From assembly GCA_965117035.1 (NCBI GenBank), contig OZ220748.1:1736001-1800000 (forward strand): a DNA stretch of 64,000 nucleotides, in the 5' to 3' direction. Numbering within the stretch: the first letter of the stretch is position 1; every line of letters begins with the position of its first letter. The position numbers were made by a program, and so were the translations under genes. A model generated the notes under the pieces. The model searched no databases, was not told the DNA's origin, and saw nothing but the letters and a program-made list of their open reading frames with translations. Shown here piece by piece: positions 24,708 through 33,724 of the stretch. The stretch is from CAZENU01 sp965117035. GTDB lineage: Bacteria > Chloroflexota > Dehalococcoidia > Lucifugimonadales > CAZENU01.

Positions 24708-26283
24708 ACTCCTCTGACGGACAGTACTTCGGCTGTCTTCGTCGATCCATCGCCGACAGGAATCGGCATCGTGTACTCGATCCCGACCTCCTGCTTGTTG
24801 AAGTCAATCCTCCTGATGAAAGAGCCGAGGAAGGTCTTGCGCTCAAGGAATGATGCGCTCTGCAGGACCTCCTTTAGTTCTCCCAGGTGGTGACGAAACG
24901 CTATAGGGTCAGGGAGACTGTCGCCCCTCTGATTCATTTCGTCCAACGCCTCGTCCTTCTTCGCATCGAGCTCCCGTTGCCTGGCCCTCAGTTCCTTCAG
25001 CCGCGGTGCCAGGTCATCGATATCCACCGTCCCGCTCTCCAAAGCAGCGTACACGTGGCCTAGCTTCTCTTCTATCGACTCAGCTTCCCGATTCAGACGA
25101 TCAAGCCGACTGATGGCTCTGCGCTTGTACAGACTCAGCTCCTCTTCGGCCAGGCTTATCAACTTAGTCAGTGTCTCCCTGGTAAGTATGTTTTCTCTGA
25201 TCCGGTCCAGCACGAATGCCTCCAGCTTCTTGGCGTTGATCGCGGACCCTTTACACGCTGCTGCCCCTTTCCTAAGCCTGCCATTGCACCTGTAGTAGAG
25301 GTATTGCCCAAACTTGCCATTCACACCTATGGCAGGCGAACCGCACTGCGCACAGTGAGCGAGACCGCTCAAGAGGAATCGGCTGTTGAGTCTCCCTGAG
25401 TGCGTCACCGAGGGACGCCTGGATGTCAGGAACGCCTGTACCTCCTCGAATACGTCCTTATCTACCAGTGGGGTGTGACAGTCAGGGACACGAATGATTT
25501 CCGAGTCATCTCTTCCCTGTCTGGTACCTAGGCGTTTGCTGTACCTATTCCAAACAATCGTGCCCACGTATGCCTCGTTCCTCAGCATGTTGTTGATGCC
25601 GGTGATATGGAAGTGCCTCCCATGGCGCGTCCTCAGCCCTTCGGCGTTCAGTGAGCTCGCAATCAGCTTTGCGCCCTGGCCGCGGGCTGCCAGTTCGAAT
25701 ACCCTCTTCACGATCGGAGCTTCCCTCTCATGCGGAATCAGCTTCGATTTGGAGGACCACCATGTGACTCCACGGAGCTTCTGTAGCCAAATGGGACCGT
25801 TCCGCCATTCCGGAATCCCCGTGCCGCGTTCTCCTTCATCCCTCTGATGGTGTCCTGCGACAAGTTGGCCGAGTAGAACTCGTCGATCACCTCGATGATG
25901 CCCTCCAGCAGGGACCCCGCGGGACTCTCATCAACATGCTCGTTCATGGAGACGACAGAGATCTTCCGCCGTTTCAGCAGAGACTTGTAGATGACCGAGT
26001 CTTCTCTGTTTCGCGCAAACCTGGATAGCTTCCAGACCAGGATGCTGTCAAACGGTTTCACCTTGTTCTTGGCGGCGGCGATCATGTCTTTGAATGCAGG
26101 ACGATTGGCCGACCTCGCGCTCTCAGCCTCGTCGACGTATTCGGCGACCACATCCCATCCCCGGCCGAGTGCGTATTTCTTGAGGGCCTTCAGCTGGGCA
26201 GGAATGGACAGATCCTTCTCTGCTTGTCGTTCAGAAGAAACGCGAGCATAGATTGCAACTCTCATGTGACTGTCGTTCTTCAA
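24644..26283 (-). pseudogene. large serine recombinase 1, frameshifted, abutting tRNA-Asn
   Basis: The N-terminal part (25738-26283) has the resolvase domain with catalytic Ser in AIYARVSSERQ and the LVWKLSRFARN arginine motif. Around 25785 one base is lost or gained and the rest is in another frame: linker REAPIVKRVFELAARGQGA, recombinase domain NAEGLRTRHGRHFHITGINN, zinc ribbon (CAQCGSPAIG) and a long coiled coil. The last codons (about 20, to 24644) are read from tRNA-Asn DNA, so integration removed the native stop. A degraded relative lies at 45140-46965. Repair of one base would give a 540-residue enzyme. Confidence 0.85.
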
Positions 26284-26301
26284 TTCTCTATCCCCTTCCT
26301 T

Positions 26302-27885
26302 CTAGCCTGTGGCTTGTTGATCGGCTGACAGAACCGGCACTGGGATGACCATCTCATCGGTGTCTTCCCCCGCTATCCGGCTATCCGGTGGCATGGCGAC
26401 CGTGTAGTACACTTTGGCCTGACCAGGGCTCACTACGATCTCCTTCACGAACGATTCGATGAAGGATCTGCGCTCGGCCAGCTGGCTCTCGTTGAGGAAA
26501 TCTCTCATCTCCCTGGCAAAGGCCGTGACGGTGCCTTCGTCGTCCAGGATGGGCCGGCGCTCGGCGAGAATGGCTCTCGACTCCGCTTCCGCGTCCTCAA
26601 GGAGTTCCTGCTGTTCCTTGTGCTCCCTGAGGCGGGCTGCCGCGTCGGCCGTGTCGACGTAGTCGCTCGTCTCGATGTAGTCCCAGACGCGGTCCAGATC
26701 CCTCTTCACATCCACACGTTCAGCATCGATGGTCTCCAGCCTCCTGAGTTGCTCGGCGGCCGCTTCGTCCATCTCTTCGTCCACCAGCCTCACCAGGTCA
26801 CGGATGCTGCTCTCGGTCAGTATGTTGGAGCGAATCCTGCCAACGACCAGCTTGTCGAACTTGTGGGCGTTAAGCTTCGGGGCGTCGCAGGTCCCGCTGC
26901 CTGGCTCCATCAGCGACTGGCAGACGTAGTAGGCGAACTTGCCGCTCTCGGAGACCTGGCCACCGAGTGCCCTCTTGCAGGTCTTGCATTTGACAAGCCC
27001 GTTGAGCAGGAAGGAGGCTCCTACCCTGCGGTGATGGGTGACCTTGGGCGCGCGGGAGCGCAGGAGATCGTTGACGCGGCGGAACTGGGCCCTGGAGACG
27101 ATAGCGGGGAACGCTTTCTCGACCCGCACGGGAGCGGCCTTATCCGAGGCGCTCTCGCCCCAGACCAAAGTCCCCGTGTACGCCTCGTTGGTGAGGATGC
27201 TGCGTACGCTGGTCTTACCCCAGGGCTTGCCTCTGGGGCTGGCGATACCCTCGTCGTTCAGAGTACGGGTGATGTCGAGCGTCCCCTTTCCCGCCTCCGC
27301 CAATTCGAAGATGCGCTTGACTATGCGGGACGAAGCGGAGTCGGGTTCCAGGGTGAATCTCTTCCTGTGTCCGTCCTGCACCACCACCCGCTTGTAGCCG
27401 AAAGGAGCGCAGCTGGAGATCCAGTAGCCCCTGGATGCGGCATCGCGCATCCTGCTCGTACTCTCCCAGGCCTGATTCTCGCTGTGAAACTCGTCCGCGC
27501 TCGCGATGATTTCCTCAAGCAGCTTGTGGGAGATGCTGTCGTCGGCCTGCTCAGCAACGGAGACGACACGGACGCCCTTTCGCCGGAGCATCGACTTGAA
27601 GACAACGTCGTGCTCACGCTTGCGTGTAAATCTCGAGAACCTCCAGACCAGGACTTCCCTGAAAGGGGAGTCGGTCCTGCTGGCCTCGTCTATCACCCTG
27701 CGGAACCGCGGCTTGTCGGGGATGTCCCAGATCTCGGTCTCGTCCACGTACTCCCGAACGACCACGTAGTTGTTTTTCCAGGCGTAGTCCCTGAGAGCTT
27801 CCAGCTGATCGGGGACAGACAGGTCCACGTCCTCCCTGAACACTCGCGCATAGATTGCCGCCGGTATGGGTTGTCGTTCTTTCAT
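26302..27885 (-). CDS. large serine recombinase 2, catalytic serine missing
   Basis: A 527-residue large serine recombinase with recombinase, zinc ribbon (CKTCKRALGG) and coiled-coil domains. It is closely related to the enzyme at 34106-35692, but the active-site motif IYARVSSDRQDVDL has become IYARVFREDVDL: two residues are deleted and the nucleophilic Ser is Phe. The second motif LVWRFSRFTRKREHD is kept. It is probably inactive in strand cleavage, or acts as a partner subunit. ATG 27885 has AGGAGG upstream. Its stop lies 18 bp before the start of recombinase 1, so the two were made as a tandem pair. Confidence 0.85.
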   Translation of the reverse strand: MKERQPIPAAIYARVFREDVDLSVPDQLEALRDYAWKNNYVVVREYVDETEIWDIPDKPRFRRVIDEASRTDSPFREVLVWRFSRFTRKREHDVVFKSMLRRKGVRVVSVAEQADDSISHKLLEEIIASADEFHSENQAWESTSRMRDAASRGYWISSCAPFGYKRVVVQDGHRKRFTLEPDSASSRIVKRIFELAEAGKGTLDITRTLNDEGIASPRGKPWGKTSVRSILTNEAYTGTLVWGESASDKAAPVRVEKAFPAIVSRAQFRRVNDLLRSRAPKVTHHRRVGASFLLNGLVKCKTCKRALGGQVSESGKFAYYVCQSLMEPGSGTCDAPKLNAHKFDKLVVGRIRSNILTESSIRDLVRLVDEEMDEAAAEQLRRLETIDAERVDVKRDLDRVWDYIETSDYVDTADAAARLREHKEQQELLEDAEAESRAILAERRPILDDEGTVTAFAREMRDFLNESQLAERRSFIESFVKEIVVSPGQAKVYYTVAMPPDSRIAGEDTDEMVIPVPVLSADQQATG

Positions 27886-28471
27886 TTTGTTGTCCTCCTG
27901 TTGATTTCGTCCTGTCACGAGTCCACTCGCTCCCTTCTGAAGCCCGAAGGCAACCGGCGGGTTTCGGAAGCCATGGTTACTCTCGACTTCCCGAGGCACC
28001 GCCCAGACAATGGGAACTCGACGGACCTCCCCATCACCTTGACCGGGAGTGATGCGAACACCCACGGCTGTGCTGGCGGGGCCTGCCAACGCAATGGGTC
28101 GCATATTCTCGGGGACCGAATTGGCGTCGTACCAATCCGTGCCCACGTCCCCATCCCAAATGGGAGGTGCCAAGCCAGAGTTTGAGTCAAGTTTGGTGGG
28201 CCTAGCTGGACTCGAACTCTCACCGGATTGGTTCGAGTCCTCTTAGGCCCACCCAAAGGGACTCGAACTGGGGTAACGCTCGTCAGTTGTCGCTGCCGGC
28301 CTTCAAGCCGCCGCTCACTGACTACCTGGTCTTTCGTGTCAGTCGAGCAGCGGAGCAAGAGTTCACGGCCGATAGTCAAATGGCTCCAGACCCATACGGC
28401 TGTGTTGTGGCAACCCCCTAGAGGTCAACCCCCGGGGTAACTGAGCACCCGTCGAAGGGGTCCGACAAGGG
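27886..28471. other. gene-free region upstream of recombinase 2 and the DGQHR gene
   Basis: About 590 bp between divergent genes with no gene I can support. It contains tRNA-like inverted repeats (28195-28272) and leads to a strong promoter at 28472. A remnant attachment region is the most likely content. Confidence 0.5.
28195..28272. repeat. inverted repeat of tRNA 3'-end-like sequence (possible attachment site)
   Basis: The arms 28195-28217 and 28231-28253 are inverted copies that match at 20 of 23 positions around a 13-nt spacer. Read outward, each arm resembles the T-arm plus acceptor end of a tRNA: GTTCGAGTCC followed by TAGGCCCACC, like the 3' end of tRNA-Ile. A third GGACTCGAAC follows at 28258-28267. 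No 5' tRNA half exists, so it is not a functional tRNA. Confidence 0.7.
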
Positions 28472-28500
28472 TTGACAACAGATATCTTGCGGCTTATATT
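28472..28500 (+). promoter_or_regulatory. strong sigma-70-type promoter with overlapping palindrome
   Basis: TTGACA at 28472-28477 and TATATT at 28495-28500 are 17 bp apart. The 10-bp palindrome TTAGCGCTAA (28499-28508) overlaps the end of the -10 box and the expected start site, and CGCTAA repeats 13 bp later. This suggests a repressor operator. The promoter reads toward the DGQHR gene, whose GGAGGAATT ribosome site is at 28531-28540. Confidence 0.75.
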
Positions 28501-28540
28501 AGCGCTAAGCCTGACCGCTAAATAGTCTGTAGGAGGAATT

Positions 28541-29809
28541 ATGGCTACGACAAATGATGTGATGGTTGTAGAGGGAACATCACCGCAGTTCGGTGACCTC
28601 AGCGCTCAAGCGATGCGATTCGTCCAGGGCGGCCGGGACGTGTACGGCTTCGCCCTGTCGCTGATGGACCTGAACGGCCTGTTGCCCAGACGAGTGGACG
28701 ATGACATCGTAAGCGACGCGAATCGTCGACTTTACCAGCCCCATGCCGACGCGATCCGTAGCTATCTGTGGGAGCAGCCTGCGTGGGTATCTGGCGCAAT
28801 CATGGTCGCCATTGACCCGGAACTAATCGACTTTGAGGCGTTCCCAAACACAGAAGGGCGCTTCGGTGTTATACGCATTCCGCTCGCGGCGATCGGACAG
28901 CTCAAGTTGTTCGATGGACAGCACCGGCGACGCGCGATCTATGACTTGATCGACGAGCGGCGCGTGCAGGTCCGCGACTTGAGCGAGAAGCTCAAGGAAG
29001 TCAAGGCCGAGCTCAAAGAAGCCAAGGATAAGGGACGCCACAGCGCCGTCATCGAAGAGTTGAGTGGAGAACTCGAAGCAACTGAGAGCCGTCTCCAGCA
29101 GCTCCAATTGGAGGCGATGCCAGTGCTCATGTTTGGCGAAGTAGACATCGATTCTCTGAGACAGATGTTCTCTGACGCAGCACAGGCCCGACCGATCGAC
29201 GCGCTCACCAAGTCGCGATTCGATTCCCGTGACCCTTTCAACCGAGCCGCCGAAGTCGCGATGAACAGCTGCGGTCTGCTCAACGGGAATGTGGAGATGG
29301 AGCGGAGTACGGTGTCAGCGACAAGCGACAAGCTGATTTCGTACAACCAGCTCGCAACGCTGCTTCGCACGCTTCAGGTAGGCTACTACGGTCGTGTCAG
29401 CAAGCAGCGAGCACTTGAACTGGACACGAGCGCAGAACTGATCAGTAAGCCTGCGGAACACTTCTTCGCGTTTCTCACTAGAGCACGTGATGAGTACGAA
29501 CGTCTCGCCAACGGGGAGTCGAAACCGTCTCGGGAGCGCGGCAATACACTCGCCTTCAATAACACCATCCTCAGGGTGATCGCCGCAGCGTGGTATGAGT
29601 GGGTTGTGAAGCGCAAGAAGAGTGAGGAAGTGCTCGTGAGAATTCTCAGAGATGCTGACTTCACTCTTGGGCGCGACGCGACGTGGCAGAAGGCAGGACT
29701 CGTACCCGAAGGATCCCGGACCCCGATCTCTCGGCGACAGGAGGTGGTTTCGGCGATCAACTACCTGCTAAGAGAGGCGCTCAATCTAGAGAATGGTAAG
29801 CACAACTGA
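28541..29809 (+). CDS. DGQHR-domain (DndB-like) protein
   Basis: A 422-residue protein with the signature LKLFDGQHRRRAIYDL (DGQHR at residues 125-129), the hallmark of the DndB/DGQHR family found in DNA-modification and defence loci. DndB itself binds DNA and represses the phosphorothioation operon. Residues 142-190 form a long charged coiled coil inserted after the motif (LSEKLKEVKAELKEAKDKG, then VIEELSGELEATESRLQQLQ). The C-terminal half is helical. It is first in a two-gene operon with the GHKL ATPase (15-bp gap, GGAGG before the second gene) under the promoter at 28472. No dndCDE genes are near, so the DndB name would be misleading. Confidence 0.82.
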   Translation: MATTNDVMVVEGTSPQFGDLSAQAMRFVQGGRDVYGFALSLMDLNGLLPRRVDDDIVSDANRRLYQPHADAIRSYLWEQPAWVSGAIMVAIDPELIDFEAFPNTEGRFGVIRIPLAAIGQLKLFDGQHRRRAIYDLIDERRVQVRDLSEKLKEVKAELKEAKDKGRHSAVIEELSGELEATESRLQQLQLEAMPVLMFGEVDIDSLRQMFSDAAQARPIDALTKSRFDSRDPFNRAAEVAMNSCGLLNGNVEMERSTVSATSDKLISYNQLATLLRTLQVGYYGRVSKQRALELDTSAELISKPAEHFFAFLTRARDEYERLANGESKPSRERGNTLAFNNTILRVIAAAWYEWVVKRKKSEEVLVRILRDADFTLGRDATWQKAGLVPEGSRTPISRRQEVVSAINYLLREALNLENGKHN

Positions 29810-29824
29810 ATGGAGGTCACATAA

Positions 29825-32254
29825 ATGCTCAACGCTAACAACCATCAGGATGTTCGCGAACTCCTGTTCAAGTTGCTCGCCGCCGATCGCGAGGAGGAAG
29901 TAGAGGGGGCCCTCAAGTCAACTGGACTGTGGGACCACAAGGCTTCGTGGAGACTACTCGGCGATCGAGAGGACAACTACGCCACGATCGGTGCTCAAGC
30001 GGTAATCCCGGAAGCTGCGGTCGCGGAAAAGATCACGAATGCCATAGACGCGGTTCTGATAAGGCGTTGTAGGGAACAGGGGATCGACCCGAAAGGTCCC
30101 GACGCCCCGACAAGCGTACGCAGGGCGGTCGCTCATTTCTTTGATGTGAACCCCAATGCCGCACACTCAGGGTCACTCGAGGTCTGGGACGCTGGGAAGA
30201 TCCGCGACGTCGCACGATCGACGACTTCCATAGCGCTTACTGGTGACCGCCATAGGCAGGTCAATCGCAAGCGTAACTACCCATCCGTGACGATCTTGGA
30301 TCGGGGTGAGGGCCAGACACCCGAGATGCAGCCTGTAACGCTGCTTTCCTTGGGGAACAGCCTCAAGAGGGACATCGCATTCACCCATGGCAAGTTCGCT
30401 ATGGGAGGTACGGCGGCGCTCCGATTCTGTGGTGACAAACACTTCCAACTCGTACTTAGCCGCCGGGCTCCTGCACTCGCCGCAGAGGATGATGAGTCGT
30501 CCGATTGGGGTTTCACGATTGTGCGCCGAGACTACCAGGATGGCGATAGCATGACAGCTTACCGATATCTCGCACCTATCGGAGTTGACCAACACCCGGG
30601 ACGTGGAGATATCCTGCGGCTCCCAGCGGTCAGCCTCCCAATCGGCCCTCGCTACAACAATCCGTATGAGGTTGATGTCGAGTCGGGTACGCTCATTAAG
30701 CTCTATCAGTACCAAACCGATTCAGTGACGCAGTTCGGACAGACGGGTGGCCTACGTCAGGAGTTGGATGCCTGGATGCCGCAGCTGCCACTTCCAATCC
30801 GTTTGCACGAATGCAGGTGGCAAGGGGAGCAGCGAAGTACTGAGTGGAACCTCACCGGGCTGAATCGCCGACTGAAGGAAGCGGAGCCTGAGTACGACGC
30901 CACCGGCACCTTGACGGTCCGTGGCGAGCCTTTCACCTACCGGATATTCTGCCTTGAGGGAGACAACGCCAATCGCTACCGTGGAGATGAAGGCGTTGTC
31001 TTTGCGGTCAATGGCCAGTCGCATGGCATGCTGCACAAGCGACTCTTTGGCACGAGGGCCGTCGGTCTTGGTGCGCTGGAGAACGCACTTGCAGTCGTTG
31101 TTGACTGTACTGAGGTCTCAGTCCCCTCCCTTGAGGACCTGACTCAGAACAGTCGCGACCGACTATCGGAATCTCAGTTCCGTAAGGAAGTTGAAGAGAA
31201 GATCAAGCAGTTGCTCGCAGACGATCTGCGACTTCGCGAGCTGAACCGCGAACGTGCAGACAAGCGCCTAGAGGAGCGACTAGCCGACGATCGGCCTCTT
31301 GAGGAGGTGCTCCAGCGAGTGATGCGGCGCTCCAGTGTTCTGAATGCGCTCTTCCTCCGCGGCGCAAGATTGGCGAACCAGTCTGTCCTCCATCCTTCCC
31401 ACCAGGGCAACAACTTTGAAGGTCAGCCGCACCCAACGGAGTTCCGATTCCTCAAACTCCCGTACGGTGAGGTGCTAGAACGGAACTGTCATTTGGGGCA
31501 GCGCACACAGATTGATTTCGCTACCGATGTCGAGGACGATTACTTTGACCGCGCTATCCTGCCCGGATCACTTGACGTAAGTGTTCTTCGTGATGGGAAT
31601 CCCGTTCCATCGCCCGAATACACATACGTGATGCGCTTGTCCTCAGGCATCGCTCATCTGAGCATAGATCTCCCACCGAGCGTCGTAGAAGGCGACCAAC
31701 TCATTGTCGAAGTCTGCGTGAACGATGAGACGTTGATCACTCCATTCGAGAACACAGCTCGCATCGCTGTTCTATCGGAGCAAATGACGCGGTCCGGCGG
31801 TGGTGGCAGACGTCGTCGTGGGAGTGGCGACAATCGGTTGAGCTTGACACCCTCGGGGATTGAGTTCCCGGAGATTGATGAGATTCGGGAGGAGCGCTGG
31901 GACGTGAACGAGATGGACAAGTGGTCCGCCTTGCGGGTCGTGAACCTCGGCAAGGACGAAGCTAGTGGTGCCACTAGATTCCTCTTTACTGTCAACATGG
32001 ACAACGAGTACCTCAAGGCTGAACGTAGGTCGGCGCCCAGGAAAAAGGACCTACTAGACGCCCAATGGAAATACGGGCTCGTGCTGTTTGGGCTTGGGCT
32101 ACTGCGCGAACCTCAAGAAGACACGTCTGATGTCGCCGGGCAATTCGACGAAAGAAAGAGGATCGCGGTGACATCTGACGCTATCGGTCCTGTCCTCCTC
32201 CCCCTCATCAACGAGCTTGGCGACATGGACTTGGATGACCTCAGCGGCACTTAA
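29825..32254 (+). CDS. GHKL (Hsp90/MutL/paraMORC-like) ATPase of a defence locus
   Basis: An 809-residue protein with an N-terminal Bergerat-fold ATPase. The N-box is AVAEKITNAIDAVLIRR (Glu68, Asn72, Asp75), the G1 box ILDRGEGQTP is at 158-166, and the ATP lid with glycines is HGKFAMGGTAALRFC at 188-202. A long middle region follows, then a charged helical segment (about 455-510) and C-terminal beta-rich parts with a GGGGRRRRGSG linker near 660. GHKL ATPases of the paraMORC/MutL type are known from restriction-modification-like operons. Mechanism here is unknown; I infer an ATP-driven clamp acting with the DGQHR partner and the convergent methyltransferase. Confidence 0.78.
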   Translation: MLNANNHQDVRELLFKLLAADREEEVEGALKSTGLWDHKASWRLLGDREDNYATIGAQAVIPEAAVAEKITNAIDAVLIRRCREQGIDPKGPDAPTSVRRAVAHFFDVNPNAAHSGSLEVWDAGKIRDVARSTTSIALTGDRHRQVNRKRNYPSVTILDRGEGQTPEMQPVTLLSLGNSLKRDIAFTHGKFAMGGTAALRFCGDKHFQLVLSRRAPALAAEDDESSDWGFTIVRRDYQDGDSMTAYRYLAPIGVDQHPGRGDILRLPAVSLPIGPRYNNPYEVDVESGTLIKLYQYQTDSVTQFGQTGGLRQELDAWMPQLPLPIRLHECRWQGEQRSTEWNLTGLNRRLKEAEPEYDATGTLTVRGEPFTYRIFCLEGDNANRYRGDEGVVFAVNGQSHGMLHKRLFGTRAVGLGALENALAVVVDCTEVSVPSLEDLTQNSRDRLSESQFRKEVEEKIKQLLADDLRLRELNRERADKRLEERLADDRPLEEVLQRVMRRSSVLNALFLRGARLANQSVLHPSHQGNNFEGQPHPTEFRFLKLPYGEVLERNCHLGQRTQIDFATDVEDDYFDRAILPGSLDVSVLRDGNPVPSPEYTYVMRLSSGIAHLSIDLPPSVVEGDQLIVEVCVNDETLITPFENTARIAVLSEQMTRSGGGGRRRRGSGDNRLSLTPSGIEFPEIDEIREERWDVNEMDKWSALRVVNLGKDEASGATRFLFTVNMDNEYLKAERRSAPRKKDLLDAQWKYGLVLFGLGLLREPQEDTSDVAGQFDERKRIAVTSDAIGPVLLPLINELGDMDLDDLSGT

Positions 32255-32256
32255 GA

Positions 32257-32276
32257 TCGACACCTTCGCTTGTCGA
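32257..32276. terminator. weak bidirectional hairpin between convergent operons
   Basis: A 6-bp stem (TCGACA pairing with TGTCGA) with an 8-nt loop lies three bases after the GHKL stop and 20 bp from the methyltransferase stop. It could end transcription from either side, but it lacks a T-run. Confidence 0.35.
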
Positions 32277-32296
32277 AAGGAATCGATCGCCCGACG

Positions 32297-33469
32297 TCAG
32301 CCGACTGGGCGGTGAACCAGTAACATCTCTCGACTGGCGTCATTGCGGGGTCGCTGTTGGTTGTACCACTTCCTGTTAGGAACCAACCTGACTTCCCGAG
32401 ACGCGACTGCGCCCTCACCTGTTTCTTCGAATCCCGCTTGAGTCATGGCGTCCAAGTAGAGCGGCATTTGGACGGTGGAGTCGGAGAACGATATCAATTG
32501 GACAACCGTGGCGTCTGGAGCGATGATCTGTCTCAAGTTGCTGAATGCGAGAGATAGGCTCGTGAAGTAGTTCCTGAGGCCAAGGGACGACCTGCTACCC
32601 ATCGTATAGTAGGAAGCGCCGTGTCCATCTCGGAGATCAGCGATCCAATATGGGGCGGGCGTCTCGCGCCTCCCCATGACTTGCCATCGATGATACAGAA
32701 CGTGCACCCCGGGATAGGGAGGAGATGTGAGAACAAGCTTGGGGCGTATCTGCCGTCGCCGCAACATGCGGGCTAAGAGGGGGTCTGCTGCCGAGTAGGC
32801 CGTTAGCCGCCGGGTTGCCGTTACCTTGTTCTTGTAGACTCCCTCAGTCCTTGCAGCCGAGACGAGATCTCTCAAGCCGGCTAGCATGATTTCCACCCGT
32901 CGCTCGAGCTCGTCACCTAAAGCTACAGCATCTGGCGTGTTGATTCTCGCATCCAGCCCCCACTGTCCTATTCGAACGAGGGCGCATCGCGCAAACTGCC
33001 GGCGGCGGCGAAAGCTGAGACCTTCAACAAGCTCGGTTGCCATGGCGAAGAACTGGTATGCCGCAACCGGCATGTTAAGGACAGGACTCTCGGAAGGTTG
33101 GGCGTCAGGATTCATACCTGCTACCGCGGCCCTCACATTCTGGACCCAACCGCGAACTTCTTCGATGTCATGGCAGCTCAACGGAGTCGTCTTGACTCTT
33201 GTAACGAATCTGGCGAGCTCGTTGACGTCAGAGCCGATTGCATGCCTTCCGGATGCCACGGCCTCAACAATCGTAGTGCCGCCACCCATGAAGGGGTCGA
33301 GCACGTAGTCCCCGGGCTCAGTTAGGGAGTCAAGAATGAATCGAGCGAAACCAGGGGCAAATCGTGCCGGGTACTTGTAGAAGTCATGGGTGTAACCCTT
33401 CACCCTACCAATGGAACGAAAGGCTTCGTCAAACCGTTTTCCCTCTAGTGAGGCGACGGCTAGGGACAT
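32297..33469 (-). CDS. DNA methyltransferase (N4-cytosine or N6-adenine type)
   Basis: A 390-residue AdoMet-dependent DNA methyltransferase. Motif I is DPFMGGGTT at residues 58-66 and catalytic motif IV is TSPPYPG at 248-254; the 180 residues between them are long enough for a target-recognition region. SPPY is typical of N4-cytosine enzymes but also occurs in some N6-adenine enzymes. The longer upstream frame is rejected: ATG 33469 begins the conserved SLEGKRFDEAFRSIGRVKGY region and overlaps the end of the XRE gene by 10 bp, indicating translational coupling. No restriction endonuclease is adjacent; the convergent GHKL/DGQHR pair is the likely partner. Confidence 0.87.
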   Translation of the reverse strand: MSLAVASLEGKRFDEAFRSIGRVKGYTHDFYKYPARFAPGFARFILDSLTEPGDYVLDPFMGGGTTIVEAVASGRHAIGSDVNELARFVTRVKTTPLSCHDIEEVRGWVQNVRAAVAGMNPDAQPSESPVLNMPVAAYQFFAMATELVEGLSFRRRRQFARCALVRIGQWGLDARINTPDAVALGDELERRVEIMLAGLRDLVSAARTEGVYKNKVTATRRLTAYSAADPLLARMLRRRQIRPKLVLTSPPYPGVHVLYHRWQVMGRRETPAPYWIADLRDGHGASYYTMGSRSSLGLRNYFTSLSLAFSNLRQIIAPDATVVQLISFSDSTVQMPLYLDAMTQAGFEETGEGAVASREVRLVPNRKWYNQQRPRNDASREMLLVHRPVG

Positions 33470-33672
33470 GGCTGATGTTCCCGTAGGACGCGAAGCAATT
33501 CCATTGGCTCCATCTTGAGCGCTCTGGCCAGGGCTCGGATTGTCCGGGGTCGCGCCTGAGTCTTGCCATTCTCGATACGCGACACAGTAGTAATGGTCAG
33601 CTGGGCAAGCTCTGCTAGATCCTGCTGGGTCAGCAAGCGTTCTTCGCGTAGCTTCCGCAAAGCGTGGTTCAT
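33460..33672 (-). CDS. XRE-family helix-turn-helix regulator (C-protein-like)
   Basis: A 70-residue HTH protein: LREERLLTQQDLAELAQLTI followed by TTVSRIENGKTQARPRTIRALARAL, the complete Cro/C1 domain. Small XRE proteins directly before methyltransferase genes act as controller (C) proteins that time R-M expression; that role here is inference. Its stop overlaps the methyltransferase start by 10 bp. Upstream, at about 33685-33705, ATTGCATAGGATAATACAAT is an imperfect palindrome overlapping a likely -10 box and may be its own operator. Confidence 0.9.
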   Translation of the reverse strand: MNHALRKLREERLLTQQDLAELAQLTITTVSRIENGKTQARPRTIRALARALKMEPMELLRVLREHQPCP

Positions 33673-33724
33673 ATGACAAAGCTATTTGATTGCATAGGAT
33701 AATACAATGCTTTTGAGGGCATTC

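Noticed and set aside
25738..25740. TGA ending the N-terminal part of recombinase 1 as a recoding site.
   Set aside because: The codons before it no longer match the family and the downstream domain is in another frame, so a one-base indel near 25785 explains the break.
28195..28272. A functional tRNA gene.
   Set aside because: Only T-arm and acceptor 3' parts are present, in both orientations, without D-arm or anticodon arm.
28541..29809. Calling this gene dndB and predicting phosphorothioation.
   Set aside because: No dndA, dndC, dndD or dndE homologue is nearby; only the DGQHR family assignment is supported.
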